A DNA stretch of 64,000 nucleotides. It comes from Kineosporia aurantiaca JCM 3230 (GTDB lineage: Bacteria; Actinomycetota; Actinomycetes; Actinomycetales; Kineosporiaceae). Where the stretch lies: NCBI GenBank assembly GCA_000719025.1, contig JODP01000013.1, positions 496,001 to 560,000 on the forward strand. The letters are read 5' to 3'. A program made the position numbers and the translations under genes. Of this stretch, positions 7,955 through 20,272 are shown piece after piece. The notes under the pieces are model-generated. The model was not told the DNA's origin. It did no database searches and saw nothing but the letters and a program-made list of their open reading frames with translations. Each line of letters starts with the position of its first letter. The first letter of the stretch is position 1.

Positions 7955-8800
7955 TTACTCCATGTCCATGTGCTTGCGGGCCAACTCGTCGCCCGCCTCG
8001 ACCGCGGCTACCAGCAGGGCCATGCCTTCGGCTTCACGGTTGGTGGCGCGCAACAGCAGGGCCAGATTCAGCCGGCAGTTCGCGTCGCCCAGGCTCAGGC
8101 CCATGCGGTACGCCGCCTCGGCCGCCTCGGAATTGTCCGCCACCTCGTAGAGCAGGTTGCCCATCGGCAGGAAGCACTCGACCTCGAGGGCCTGCGTGCC
8201 CTCGCGCAGCACGGCCAGGGCCTCGGCGGCGCGGCCCTGCTCCAGGTACATCTCGGCCAGCGGCGGACGGGTCGGCGGATACAGGGTGAGCCCGCGGGCC
8301 AGGAGCCCTTCGGCCTCGCGAGCCCGCTCCTCCTCCCAGAGCCGCACCCCGAGCACCCCGGCGGCCAGGTCGCTACCGGCCTCGACCGCGGCCCGGAGCA
8401 GGTCGAACGACTCGATCCGACGGCCGCGGTCGCCGAGGATCCAGCTGGCGCCGATCGCCCCCTTGGCGTCCCCGTCGGCCCAGGCCCGCTGGTACGCCTC
8501 GAACGCCGCCTCCACCTCGCCCAGATCCTCCAGGGCGCGGCCGAGGCAGTACGCCGCGCCCGGTTCACCCGCGGCCAGCGCCGCCCGGAAGGCCTCGGCG
8601 GCGTCGGCCCGACGGCCGAGCTGCATGTACGTGTTGCCCAGATTGAGCTGGGCGGCTCCGTCCCCGACGAGCGCCGCGGCCTCGAACAGCCGCAGGGCCT
8701 CCCGGAGGTGGCCGCGATCGGCGGCCTCACATCCCGCCCGGACGAGGGCGTCGGGTTCGACGGGATCACCACATTCGCTGGTACTGGCGGACTGCGTCAT
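7955..8800 (-). CDS. Tetratricopeptide/Sel1-like repeat protein
   Basis: A 281-residue soluble protein built almost entirely of helical repeats of about 34-36 residues (AALVGDGAAQLNLGNTYMQL, AALAAGEPGAAYCLGRALED, AVEAGSDLAAGVLGVRLWEE). The A-L-G spacing fits TPR or Sel1 repeats, which act as protein-binding scaffolds. ATG 8800 is used because AAGGAGT lies 6 bases upstream; the open frame extends further but without a start signal. No catalytic motif or signal peptide. The partner is unknown and the neighbours give no lead. Confidence 0.82.
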   Translation of the reverse strand: MTQSASTSECGDPVEPDALVRAGCEAADRGHLREALRLFEAAALVGDGAAQLNLGNTYMQLGRRADAAEAFRAALAAGEPGAAYCLGRALEDLGEVEAAFEAYQRAWADGDAKGAIGASWILGDRGRRIESFDLLRAAVEAGSDLAAGVLGVRLWEEERAREAEGLLARGLTLYPPTRPPLAEMYLEQGRAAEALAVLREGTQALEVECFLPMGNLLYEVADNSEAAEAAYRMGLSLGDANCRLNLALLLRATNREAEGMALLVAAVEAGDELARKHMDME

Positions 8801-9247
8801 CGGGGACTCCTTCTTCACGCTCGTTACCCTGTTCGGCCGGAGACGGACGGAAGCCAAACGTGACTCCTGACACGCTCTGGTGGAACAACATTCGTGCCAT
8901 CGGAGGCCCGAAATGGTCAGATGCGGCTCAACCGCATCGACCCGGACCTCCCCGGCACAGGCCTTCCGTCTGCCCTTCCCACTCACCGGGTCACCACTGC
9001 CCCAGGGGTGACCGAATGCCGGAAAACACACGATGACCTCCTGTCTCGCAGAGCTTTTCAGGACCGGGAGATTCCCGCACCCCCGATACTAGGCGCCCCG
9101 GCCGACAATCTCGCCCCCCGAATCGAAATCTGTGGATAACCACGGGGTCGTATCCCCCCGCCCGCGGCGTGTCGGCAAATCCTCGACCGGACAAGCCATC
9201 TCGACACTGACTGATGCAACCATGGCGATTCACCCACGGAACGGCCG
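8801..9247. other. Gene-free gap
   Basis: 447 bases between the TPR gene (reading away) and the end of the excalibur gene. It should contain the TPR gene promoter. It is less GC-biased than the coding DNA. I see no repeat, hairpin or convincing short gene. Confidence 0.5.
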
Positions 9248-9919
9248 TCAGCGCTCGCAGGCGATACCGTCCTGGTCCACATCCAGAGGGCGATTGGCCC
9301 CGTAAAGGGCCGTACTGCGTCCAAAGTCAGTGACTTTCGCAGTTCCGACGGACGAATCGCCCTTATTGTCGGCGACATCAGGGGACGAAAGCCCCGAAAG
9401 CTTGCCGCCTCGGTGGCGACCGATCCGGTCCACGGCGTCGGGCATTCCTACCCCGTGCGGATAGACGGCAGTCAACGCACCGCAGGAGCCGAAGCTGGGC
9501 GCAGGACCGGCAGCGGGTGCTTTGGCCGACGATTGTGGCTTCGGGGTCAGCGTTCCAACGGGGACAGGTCCGACGTCCGCACCTTTGACCCCATCAGACG
9601 CATCAGCAGAATTCGGCGATGCGGCGCCGATATCCGCTCCTAAGCGCCGCTGCTCGCTGCGAAGGTCAGTCGCGGAGACCAGCGCCGCTTCGGACATTCG
9701 TGGCAACCAGATCACCGAAGCCACCGACAACGCGATGACGCCGCTCACGCAGAGAATCGTCGGCCAGGGGTAACGCGATTTCGGCGTAGGCACCCAGAGC
9801 TGCCAGCCCGGCGGTACCGGCCCCCAGGCCGGATCCGGCTCCCAGTCGTCAGGTGGCATCCAGCCACGGGGAGGGCGCGGCCAATGCGGCGGCGGGTTGA
9901 AACTCCATCCTTCGACCAT
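9248..9919 (-). CDS. Membrane-anchored excalibur calcium-binding domain protein
   Basis: A 223-residue protein. Residues 1-45 are Trp/Pro-rich (PPRGW, PPDDW, PPGW), followed by one transmembrane helix at about 52-72, a variable Ala/Pro linker, and a C-terminal excalibur domain: FGSCGALTAVYPHGVG at about 144-159 and the terminal loop DVDQDGIACER, with the two Cys placed as in that family. Excalibur domains bind calcium at the cell surface. The stretch between the two halves of the domain (about 35 residues) is longer than usual. Third-position GC is lower than in the neighbours, hinting at different origin or weak selection. Confidence 0.8.
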   Translation of the reverse strand: MVEGWSFNPPPHWPRPPRGWMPPDDWEPDPAWGPVPPGWQLWVPTPKSRYPWPTILCVSGVIALSVASVIWLPRMSEAALVSATDLRSEQRRLGADIGAASPNSADASDGVKGADVGPVPVGTLTPKPQSSAKAPAAGPAPSFGSCGALTAVYPHGVGMPDAVDRIGRHRGGKLSGLSSPDVADNKGDSSVGTAKVTDFGRSTALYGANRPLDVDQDGIACER

Positions 9920-10122
9920 GTCGTCCTCCTGTCACACGAGGACGCCGGAAGCTCCGCAACCTCTTCCACCACGCTAAGTTTCAGCAGCCTCAAGTCGAAT
10001 ACCTCGCCCCAGGAACCGACCTTTCTCCCGGCATCCCCACCGGGTGGTAGGCCCATGTCGATCCCGGCATACGCGGACGACGCGGGCCTGGACTTTCGGC
10101 GACCTGTCTCAGCGGGAAGCGG

Positions 10123-11166
10123 TCACCATCGCCCCCGGTCCAGCGGCTTCTGGTCCCGCCGCCGCAGAGCCTTCTGCATCACCTTGCGCCGACGCGCCTC
10201 CTCCTGCCGCAGCCGGGCGTCCCCGCGGAGCTCCTGCCGGAACCCCTCGGCCACCAGCTGCCGGTACGAGTCCAGCCGGTCCAGGGAGAGCTCGCCGTCC
10301 GCGATGGCCGCGATCACCGCGCAGCCGGGCTCGACGGCGTGGCCGCAGTCGGCGAAGCGGCAGTCCGAGGCCAGGGCGGTGACGTCGGCGAAGGTCTCGG
10401 ACAGGCCGACCGCGCTGTTGATGCCCACGCTGCGCAGGCCCGGTCCGTCGATCACGTAGCCGCCGGCGACCGGGTGCAGCTCGCGGGTGACCGTGGTGTG
10501 GCGGCCCTTGCCGTCCTTGCGCAAGGCGTTGACCAGCATCACGTTCTCCCCGGCGAGCGCGTTGACCAGGCTGGACTTGCCGGCGCCGGAGGGGCCGAGC
10601 AGGGCGACGGTGCGGCCCGAGGCGAAGAGGGCGCGCACGGCCGGGAGTCCGTCGCCCGAAGCCGAGGACACCGGGAGAACCGGGCAGTCGTACAGGGAAC
10701 GCAGTTGCGCGACCATCCAGCCGGAATCGGGCTCGAGGTCGGCCTTGGTCAGGATCAGCACCGGCTCGGCGCCGCTGGCCCGGGCCAGGGCGAGGAGACG
10801 GGCGATCCGGTTGCGGTCGGGTTCCGGGACCAGGCCCTCGACCACGGCGACGAAATCCAGATTGGCGGCGAGCGCCTGGTGGCGGGCGCTGCCGTCGGCG
10901 TCGGCCCGGGCCAGCAGGCTGCGGCGGGGGTCGACATCCTCGACGGTGATCCGCTGGTCCGGCCAGAACCGGAGCCGGACCCGGTCGCCGGTGGTCGGGG
11001 CCGCGGCCGGGTCTTCGGACACCCGGCCGAGCAGGGCGCCTCCCCAGCCGGCCCTCAGTAACCCGCCCTCCGCCTCGACCACGGCGATGCCCCGGTCGAC
11101 CCGGACGACCACCCCCTGACGCAGTTCGTTACGAGTAGTACCTGATTGTGGACGTGTGGAAGTCAC
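10123..11166 (-). CDS. rsgA: Ribosome small subunit-dependent GTPase A
   Basis: A 347-residue circularly permuted GTPase that helps mature and check the 30S subunit. Order of parts: N-terminal OB fold (to about 75), G4 TKAD 140-143, P-loop GPSGAGKSS 191-199, G3 DGPG 240-243, then the zinc-binding knuckle Cys269/Cys274/His276/Cys282. A basic C-terminal tail (EEARRRKVMQKALRRRDQK) should touch rRNA. All key residues are present and the length is normal. It stands alone between two intergenic gaps. Confidence 0.95.
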   Translation of the reverse strand: MTSTRPQSGTTRNELRQGVVVRVDRGIAVVEAEGGLLRAGWGGALLGRVSEDPAAAPTTGDRVRLRFWPDQRITVEDVDPRRSLLARADADGSARHQALAANLDFVAVVEGLVPEPDRNRIARLLALARASGAEPVLILTKADLEPDSGWMVAQLRSLYDCPVLPVSSASGDGLPAVRALFASGRTVALLGPSGAGKSSLVNALAGENVMLVNALRKDGKGRHTTVTRELHPVAGGYVIDGPGLRSVGINSAVGLSETFADVTALASDCRFADCGHAVEPGCAVIAAIADGELSLDRLDSYRQLVAEGFRQELRGDARLRQEEARRRKVMQKALRRRDQKPLDRGRW

Positions 11167-11474
11167 GTTGGTGCCTCTCGGGATTGAGGTGCCCGCGAGC
11201 GTCCTTCATTCAAAGGAACGATCAGGCGGGCGCGGGAGGAGCGGGTGGAGGGGTGCTCGCGCGGAACTGCGCGGGACGTCCTTCCCAGGTGGGTGTGGAC
11301 ATCGTGACCTCCTCCCCGGCGCCCGAGAGCGAGCGCGCCGCTACGACTCCCGCGCCACGACCGGGGATTCCGGTGTGGCCGGCGGGGCTCCCGGGGTGAT
11401 TTCCGGGAACGACTCAACGGTAAGCACCCGCGCCGGGGATGTCGTCCGAATTACTGAGCGGGCGTTGAGCGGTC
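11167..11474. other. Intergenic gap upstream of rsgA
   Basis: About 308 bases between the second YihY gene's stop and rsgA's start. It holds the diverged palindromic element at 11197-11217, which falls in the rsgA leader. No gene seen. Confidence 0.5.
11197..11217. repeat. Dispersed AAGCGTCCTT palindrome, diverged copy
   Basis: GCGTCCTTCATTCAAAGGA matches the centre of the perfect palindrome at 43101-43138 (GCGTCCTTCAATTAAAGGA) at 16 of 19 positions. The arms are imperfect here. Position: 31-51 bases upstream of the rsgA start. Confidence 0.5.
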
Positions 11475-12539
11475 CTACGAGAGCGGCTTTTCCTCTTCCA
11501 GTGGATCAGCGAAGCGCGGATCCAGCGGGGTAAGGGGAACCGGCTCGTCGAGTGGCGCCGGAGCCTGGGGGTCGGACGCGGCCGGCTGCTCGGCGTGGCG
11601 ATCGCGCACTAGGGCCCGCGCCGCCACCCGTTCCTGGGTAGGCCAGCGCTCGTCGATCGCCGCGTTCAGGGCGGCGCCGATCAGCACCGCGATGGCCAGG
11701 AAGTACAGCCAGATCAGGACCACGATGGGGGTGGCCAGCGGGCCGTAGATCGAGGGGCCGCCGACCGACTTGTTCAGTTCCCAGCGCAGCAGGAAGCTGG
11801 CGCCCACCCAGATCGCCAGGGCCAGCGCGGCGCCGCCCAGGTCGCGGTACCAGCGCGCCCGGATCGGTACGGCCAGGTGGTAGAGCCCGGTGATCGCGGC
11901 CAGGGCGGCCGCGCTGACAACCGGCCAGTACAGCCAGTCCGAGCCGCCGAACTCGGCCAGCAGGTCGAACCCGGCTCCGCGCAGCACCTTGGCCAGCCAG
12001 CCGGGCCCGATCAGGACCAGCGGGATCACCACGATCCCGAGGATCAGGGACAGGCAGTACAAGGAGAACGAGAGCACCCGGGTCCGGACGATGCCGCGCA
12101 GGCCGCCGAGCCCGTACATGATCGAGACGGTGTCCAGGTAGACGTTCAGCACCCGGGAGCCGGACCACAGCGAGAGCACGAAGCCGATCGAGACGATGTC
12201 CGCCCGGCCGCCGCTGACCACCTGGTCGAAGGTGGGCAGGATGACCGAGCTGACACTGTCCGCGGTGAGGAAGGTCAGGGTCAGGTCGCGCAGCCGCTGG
12301 CGCAGGTCGTCGACCGCCACCGGGCCCATCAGGTCGCCGACGAAGCCGATGCTGCCGACCAGGCCGAGCACCAGCGGCGGCAGCGAGAGCAGGGCGAAGA
12401 AGCCCACCTCGGAGGCCAGGCCGGTGACCCGGTAGCGCAGGCAGATCCGGGTGGTCCGGACGGTCAGCCACCAGATCAGCCGCACGGCCCGCCGAAGATG
12501 GCCCCAGGTCGTCGACCCTCTGGGCCTCACCTGGGCCAT
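11475..12539 (-). CDS. YihY/BrkB family membrane protein (second copy)
   Basis: A 354-residue membrane protein. About six hydrophobic segments are visible (EVGFFALLSLPPLVLGLVGS; LSFSLYCLSLILGIVVIPLV; WPVVSAAALAAITGLYHLAV; GAALALAIWVGASFLLRW; IVVLIWLYFLAIAVLIGAAL). The segment YGPLATPIVVLIWLYF followed by an Ala/Asn/Glu-containing helix end is the family's signature region. The C-terminal 55 residues are acidic and proline-rich. Start is uncertain: ATG 12539 has no clear Shine-Dalgarno, and GTG 12578 is in frame. It diverges from the aidB-like gene, with promoters for both in the interval of about 190 bases. Only distantly similar to the copy at 6391-7722. Confidence 0.82.
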   Translation of the reverse strand: MAQVRPRGSTTWGHLRRAVRLIWWLTVRTTRICLRYRVTGLASEVGFFALLSLPPLVLGLVGSIGFVGDLMGPVAVDDLRQRLRDLTLTFLTADSVSSVILPTFDQVVSGGRADIVSIGFVLSLWSGSRVLNVYLDTVSIMYGLGGLRGIVRTRVLSFSLYCLSLILGIVVIPLVLIGPGWLAKVLRGAGFDLLAEFGGSDWLYWPVVSAAALAAITGLYHLAVPIRARWYRDLGGAALALAIWVGASFLLRWELNKSVGGPSIYGPLATPIVVLIWLYFLAIAVLIGAALNAAIDERWPTQERVAARALVRDRHAEQPAASDPQAPAPLDEPVPLTPLDPRFADPLEEEKPLS

Positions 12540-12730
12540 CGGCCCGCTCGCGCCCGCATCGGTGACCACGCCGGTCACCGTACAGACGTTTAGCGCCCCG
12601 GTCGTAACGCAAGGGGCAAACTCACGCTCACAGCCGTGACCAGCGGCACTGTTACCTGAGAGGCAACTGAGCGACACGACGCGCCGTTGACGCGGGCTTG
12701 TTACCAGCTTGTCGGTATCCGCCGGTGGCG

Positions 12731-14413
12731 ATGGGTACGGTGACGTTCGTGGCCGAATCCGACGACGCACTGAATCTGGTGCCCGCGCCGGTCGACCGCG
12801 ATGTCTTCTCCGAGGACCAGGTGCTGGTCGAGGCGGTCGAGCGGCACGAGGGCAAGGCGCACCTGGCCCGGCTGCGCGACCTGGGCCGGCTGGCCGGGGC
12901 ACCGCGCTCGCTGGGCTGGGCCGACGCGGTGGACCGGTCGCCCCCGACGCTGCGCACCCACGATCCGTTCGGCCGCCGGGTCGACGAGGTCGAGTACCAC
13001 CCGGCCTGGCACCGCCTGCTGCAGTCCGGGGTCCGGGCCGGGCTGACCGCGGCGGCCTGGGACAGTGCGGCCCCGCTGGCCGCGCACACCGGCCGGGCGG
13101 CCGCGATGATCGTCTGGTCGCAGGTGGAGAGCGGGCACCTGTCCGCGCTGAGCACCAGCTACGCGGCGATCCCGTCGCTGCGGGCCGATCCGGAGCTGGA
13201 CGCGATCTGGCGGCCCCGGCTGGCCGCCCGCTCCTACGACTCGGCGCTGCGCGCGCCCTCGGAGAAGCTGGGCAGCCTGGCCGGGCTGGCCGTGACCGAA
13301 CGTCAGGGCGGCTCCGATCTGCGGGCCGGCACCACGGTGGCCAGCCCGGAGCCTTCCGGGGGGCCGGTCGAGGGCTCGCACATCTACCGGCTGACCGGGC
13401 AGAAGTGGTTCGTGTCGAGCCCGATGAGCGACGTGTTCCTGGTCCTGGCCACGGCCGACGGCGGGCTCACGGCCTTCGTGGTGCCGCGGGTGCTGGCCGA
13501 CGGCGGCCGGAACACCTGGCGGCTGCTGCGGCTGAAGAACGCGGTCGGGACCCGGTCCAACCTGCCCGCCGAGGTGGAGCTGGACGGCACCTGGGCGGCC
13601 CGGCTGGGCGAGGAGGGCAAGGGGCTGCGGACGCTGACCGGTATGCTCACCGCCACCCGGCTGGACGCGGTCCTGCGCTCGGCCGGGCAGATGCGGCAGG
13701 CCGTGGCCCGCGCAGTGCACCACTGCCGGCACCGCGAGACGTTTGGTTCCGCGCTCGCCGAGAAACCGCTGATGCAGAACGTGCTGGCCGACCTCGCGCT
13801 GGAGAGCGAGGCGGCCACCGTGCTGGCGATGCGCCTGGCCGCCGCGGTGGACGCCGGGGAGACCGAGCTGCTGCGCGCGGCGGTGCCGGTGGCCAAGTTC
13901 TGGGTCTGCAAGCGGGCCACCGGGGTGGTGGCCGAGGCGCTGGAATGCCTGGGCGGCAACGGCTATGTCGAGGAGCACGGTCTGGCCCGGGTGTTCCGGG
14001 ACTCGCTGGTCGGGCCGCTGTGGGAGGGCCCGGGCAACATCAGCGCGCTGGACGTGCTGCGGGCGATGGCGATGCAGCCGCGCTCGATGGAGGTGCTGCT
14101 GGCCGAGATCGACCGGGGCCGGGGTTCGGACCCGCGGCTGGACCGGGCGATGGACGAGGTGGCCGGGTTCCTGATGGCCGCCTCGCGCGAGGCCCGCCGC
14201 GACCCGGCGGCGGTCGAGGCCGGCGCCCGGTGGATGGTGGAGCGTCTGGGAGTGGTGCTCCAAGCGTCCCTCCTGGTCCGCAGCGCCCCCGAACCGGTTG
14301 CCTCGACCTTCCTGACCACCCGCGTCGCCGGCAGTGGGGGCACGCTCTACGGCACGTTGCCGGTCGGCCGGAAGGCCACCCGGATGATCGTGGAACGGTC
14401 ACTGCCCGGATAG
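12731..14413 (+). CDS. AidB-like acyl-CoA dehydrogenase family flavoprotein
   Basis: A 560-residue FAD enzyme. Features typical of the AidB branch: an N-terminal extension before the dehydrogenase fold, VEYHPAWHRLL, VTERQGGSDLRAG, GQKWFVSSPMSDVFLVLA and ALECLGGNGYVEEHGLARVFRDS. AidB proteins accumulate in the response to alkylating agents and bind DNA, with weak isovaleryl-CoA dehydrogenase activity; plain acyl-CoA dehydrogenase activity is the alternative. ATG 12731 is used; GTG 12725 or 12749 are possible and no strong ribosome site decides. Single gene, divergent from the YihY gene; no ada or alkA nearby. Confidence 0.85.
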   Translation: MGTVTFVAESDDALNLVPAPVDRDVFSEDQVLVEAVERHEGKAHLARLRDLGRLAGAPRSLGWADAVDRSPPTLRTHDPFGRRVDEVEYHPAWHRLLQSGVRAGLTAAAWDSAAPLAAHTGRAAAMIVWSQVESGHLSALSTSYAAIPSLRADPELDAIWRPRLAARSYDSALRAPSEKLGSLAGLAVTERQGGSDLRAGTTVASPEPSGGPVEGSHIYRLTGQKWFVSSPMSDVFLVLATADGGLTAFVVPRVLADGGRNTWRLLRLKNAVGTRSNLPAEVELDGTWAARLGEEGKGLRTLTGMLTATRLDAVLRSAGQMRQAVARAVHHCRHRETFGSALAEKPLMQNVLADLALESEAATVLAMRLAAAVDAGETELLRAAVPVAKFWVCKRATGVVAEALECLGGNGYVEEHGLARVFRDSLVGPLWEGPGNISALDVLRAMAMQPRSMEVLLAEIDRGRGSDPRLDRAMDEVAGFLMAASREARRDPAAVEAGARWMVERLGVVLQASLLVRSAPEPVASTFLTTRVAGSGGTLYGTLPVGRKATRMIVERSLPG

Positions 14414-14620
14414 GCACTGCCACCGCCCGGCATATCGGCCCGCCGGGATGTGACCCCTGCCATGCTGAGGACGGACATACCGGCCGTATCCCGTTCCAAT
14501 CGGCGCGTCGCCACCCCCTCCCCCGGCGTGCGCCTCCGTCAGCCGCAAGAATGCTCGTGTTTCCGGCGCCTCCCGCACCGGCCGTTCTGACACAGCACAA
14601 GACTTGGGACGTAGACGTAC

Positions 14621-16911
<2,291 letters not shown>

Positions 16912-16915
<4 letters not shown>

Positions 16916-19335
16916 CTTCTTCAATGGGCGTTCCGGTCTCTACCTATCGCTTCCAGGTGCGGGACACGTTCGGCTTCGCCGACGTCGGGTCCCGCGCGGA
17001 GTACCTCCGTCGGCTGGGCGTGACGCATGCCTACCTGTCGCCCATCCTGCGGGCCACCCCGGGCTCGGCGCACGGGTACGACGTGGTGGCGCACGACGAA
17101 CTGTCTGAGGACGCCGGTGGGCGCCCGGCTTTCGACGCGATGGTTACGTCGTTGCGGGCCTCCGGACTGGCCGCGATCGCCGACGTGGTACCGAACCACA
17201 TGGCCACGCCCACCCCGGCCCGGCTGAACGCGCAGTACTGGTCGCTGCTCCGGTCCGGCCCGGAATCGCCCTACGCCAACTGGTTCGACGTGAACTGGGC
17301 GCCCGGCCGGATCATCGTGCCGGTGCTCGGTGACCGGCTGCCGGTCGTGCTGGCCGCGGGCGAGATCTCGGTGGACACCTCCGGCGAGGAGCCGGTGCTG
17401 CGGTACTACGACCACGAGTTCCCGATCCGGCCCGGCACCGAGAACCTGCCGCTGGAGGAGCTCCTGGCCCAGCAGTGGTACCGGCCGGCGTTCTGGCGGA
17501 CGTCGGACGAGGAGCTGAACTACCGCCGCTTCTTCGACGTGACCACGCTGATCGCGGTGCGGGTGGAGGACCCGACGGTGTTCGAGCCGACCCACACGCT
17601 GATCGCCGAGCTGATCCGGGACGGCTCCCTGGCCGGGCTGCGGATCGACCACCCGGACGGGCTGGCCGATCCGCGCGGCTACCTGCGGGACCTGGCCGAG
17701 GCGACCGACGGCACCTGGGTCGTGGTGGAGAAGATCCTCGAGGGCGAGGAGACCCTGCCGGCCGACTGGCCGTGCGCGGGCACCACCGGTTACGACGCCC
17801 TCAACCGGATCGCCGGGCTGTTCATCGACCCGGCCGGGGCGGCCCCGCTCTCGGAGCTGCTGACCGCGTTCACCGGTGACGAGCGGACGCTCGAGGAGAT
17901 CGTCGACGCCTCGAAGCGGCAGATCATCGACACCAGCCTGAACACCGAGGTGCGACGGCTCACCGATCTCCTGGTCCAGCTGCGCGACGCCGAACCGGAA
18001 TTCGCCGACTTCACCCGCCGCGGGCTGCACACCGCCGTGGTCGAGCTGCTGGTCGCGATGGACCGCTACCGGGCCTACGTGGTACCCGGCGAGGCCGCTC
18101 CCGCGGAGGCCGTGGAGACGGTGGAGCGGGCCCACGCGGTGGCCTCGAGCGAGGTCCCGCCGGAGTTCGCTCCCGCCCTCGACCTGGTCAAGGACCTTCT
18201 CCTGGACGGGGTCGCGGCCGGTTCCGACCCGGTCCGGGCCGAGCTGGTCACCCGCTTCCAGCAGACCTGCGGCCCGGTCATGGCCAAGGGCATCGAGGAC
18301 ACCACGTTCTACCGCTACCACCGGCTGATCTCGCTGAACGAGGTCGGCGGGGAACCCGGGCACTTCGGTGTGCCCGCCGACGAGTTCCACGCCTTCAGCG
18401 CCCGGCTGGCCCGGGACTGGCCGACCACGATGACGACACTCTCGACCCACGACACCAAGCGCTCGGAGGACGCCCGGGCCCGGCTGGCGCCGTTGAGTGA
18501 GGTCCCGGCGCAGTGGGCCCGGGCCGTGGGCCGGTGGAGCGAGCTGGCCGCGAAGTACGACTCGCCCGACCCCTCCACCGAATATCTCTTCTGGCAGACC
18601 GTTCTGGCGACGTTCGCCCCCTCCGGGCCGGCCGACACCGACCGGATCCTGGCCTACCTGTCCAAGGCCACCCGTGAGGCCAAGGAAATGACCTCGTGGA
18701 CCAGCCCGAACCAGGCCTTCGACGAGGCGGTGGAATCGTTCGCCCGCTCGGTCCTGGGTGACCGCGAGATCCTCGACGAAATTGCGGCTTTCAGCGACCG
18801 GATCGCCCCCGGCGTGCGGGCCACGGTGCTGGGCCAGAAGCTGGTGCAGCTGACCATGCCCGGTGTGCCCGACGTCTACCAGGGCACCGAGATCGTCGAC
18901 CTTTCCCTGGTCGACCCGGACAACCGGCGTCCGGTCGACTACGCCTACCGGGAGCGGCTGCTCTCGTCGGTCGAGTCGGGCGACCTCGAAAGCGTCTCCG
19001 CCCAGGAACGTCTGGACGCGGAGAAGCTCCTGGTGACCCGCAGCGTCCTGCATCTGCGCCGGGACCACCCGGAGTGGTTCACGGCCGGCTCCTACACCGC
19101 CGTGCCCACCTCTTCGGCGCACGCGGTGGCCTTCGCCCGGGACACGAACGTCGTCACCGTGGCCACCCGCCTGCCCCTCAAGCTGGAGGAGCTGGGCGGC
19201 TGGGGTTCGGCGGTGGTGGTGGTGCCCGAGGGCGAATGGACGAATGTGCTCACCGGCGAGAAGGTCACGGGCGGCCACGTGCAGCTCTCCGAACTGCTCA
19301 GCCGCCTGCCCGTGGCCCTGCTCACCCGGGCCTAG
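16912..19335 (+). CDS. treY: Maltooligosyl trehalose synthase TreY
   Basis: An 807-residue GH13 enzyme that turns the reducing-end alpha-1,4 bond of maltooligosaccharides into alpha,alpha-1,1 to give maltooligosyl trehalose. Visible: STYRFQVRDTFGFADV at the start, VPNHMA, AGLRIDHPDGLADP (nucleophile Asp), VVVEKILEGEE (acid/base Glu), STHDTKRSEDARAR (third Asp) and VPDVYQGTE. GTG 16912 overlaps the glgX stop as GTGA and is preferred; ATG 16924 is four codons inside. The open frame extends upstream into glgX and is not real there. It works with treZ at 21115, although two genes on the other strand separate them. Confidence 0.95.
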
Positions 19336-19370
19336 ACCGGCCTAGCCCGGCCTAGACCGGCCTAGTCCCG
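19331..19370. repeat. 10-bp tandem repeat over both convergent stop codons
   Basis: CCTAGACCGG is repeated four times (19331, 19341 with one change, 19351, 19361 diverged). The first copy contains the treY stop TAG and the last the ppk2 stop on the other strand. It brings four CTAG tetramers into 40 bases, a word normally scarce in such genomes. Confidence 0.8.
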
Positions 19371-20246
19371 CATCGCCTTCAGCTTGGCCCGCTCCGCTTC
19401 GACGTCGAAGGCGGCAGCGGGCCACTGCGGGTCGATCCCGGTCAGCGCCTCGAGCAGGAGCTGCTGAACGGCCCAGCGGGCGTACCACTTGCGGTCGGCC
19501 GGAACCACCACCCAGGGCGCGACCGAGGTCGAACACCGGGTGAGCGCGGCCTGGTACGCCTCCTGATAGGCGTCCCAGTACTCGTGTTCGGCCAGATCCG
19601 CGGTGCTGTACTTCCAGTACTTGTCCGGGCGGTAGAGCCGCTTCTCCAGCCGCCGCAACTGCTCGGCCGGAGAGATGTGCAGCATCACCTTGACGATCGC
19701 CGTGCCCTCGGCGGCCAGCTCCTGCTCGAACGCGTTGATCTGCCCGTACCGCGGTTCCCACTGCGCCTGCGGGACCAGGTCGTGCACCCGAACGATCAGC
19801 ACGTCCTCGTAATGCGACCGGTCGAAGACGCCGATCAGCCCCGGGCCGGGCACGCGCGCCCGCACCCGCCAGAGGAAGTCGTGGGCCAGCTCGTCCGGGG
19901 TGGGCGCCTTGAACGCGGTGTGCTCCACCCCCTGCGGGTCGACCGCACCCACCACGTGCCGGACGATCCCGCCCTTTCCCGCGGTGTCCATGCCCTGGAT
20001 GATCAGCAGCACCCGCTTCTGGCTGCTCCCGCTGAAACCGGCCGCGAAAAGCTTCTCCTGGAGCTCGGACAGCTGAGCAGCCCCGAGGGCCAGCGCGTCC
20101 TCACCGTCGATCCGGGAACCGGGGAAACCCGGAGTGCTGGACGGGTCCACGTCGGTCAGGGAGAAGTCCTCCCCCACCCGGAGCAGTCCGGCCAGCCGGT
20201 GCGGGGTGGCCGGCACCTCGTCGTCCTTGGTCTTGCTCTTCGCCAT
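19362..20246 (-). CDS. ppk2: PPK2 family polyphosphate:nucleotide phosphotransferase
   Basis: A 294-residue cytoplasmic kinase using polyphosphate to phosphorylate nucleotides. Walker A GMDTAGKGG at 85-93 and the lid/Walker B region FDRSHYEDVLIVRVH near 141-155 identify the single-domain PPK2 class; KRLYRPDKYWKYSTADLAE is also characteristic. Whether it prefers AMP, ADP or GDP cannot be read here. ATG 20246 is used (GGAAAGG just upstream). It lies 26 bases after an SDR gene on the same strand, probably one transcript, wedged between treY and treZ. Confidence 0.9.
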   Translation of the reverse strand: MAKSKTKDDEVPATPHRLAGLLRVGEDFSLTDVDPSSTPGFPGSRIDGEDALALGAAQLSELQEKLFAAGFSGSSQKRVLLIIQGMDTAGKGGIVRHVVGAVDPQGVEHTAFKAPTPDELAHDFLWRVRARVPGPGLIGVFDRSHYEDVLIVRVHDLVPQAQWEPRYGQINAFEQELAAEGTAIVKVMLHISPAEQLRRLEKRLYRPDKYWKYSTADLAEHEYWDAYQEAYQAALTRCSTSVAPWVVVPADRKWYARWAVQQLLLEALTGIDPQWPAAAFDVEAERAKLKAMRD

Positions 20247-20272
20247 CGGAAACCTTTCCAAGCGTCCATCAT

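Noticed and set aside
8991..9233. Short open frame in the gap before the TPR gene
   Set aside because: No ribosome site, atypical codon use and no recognisable sequence.
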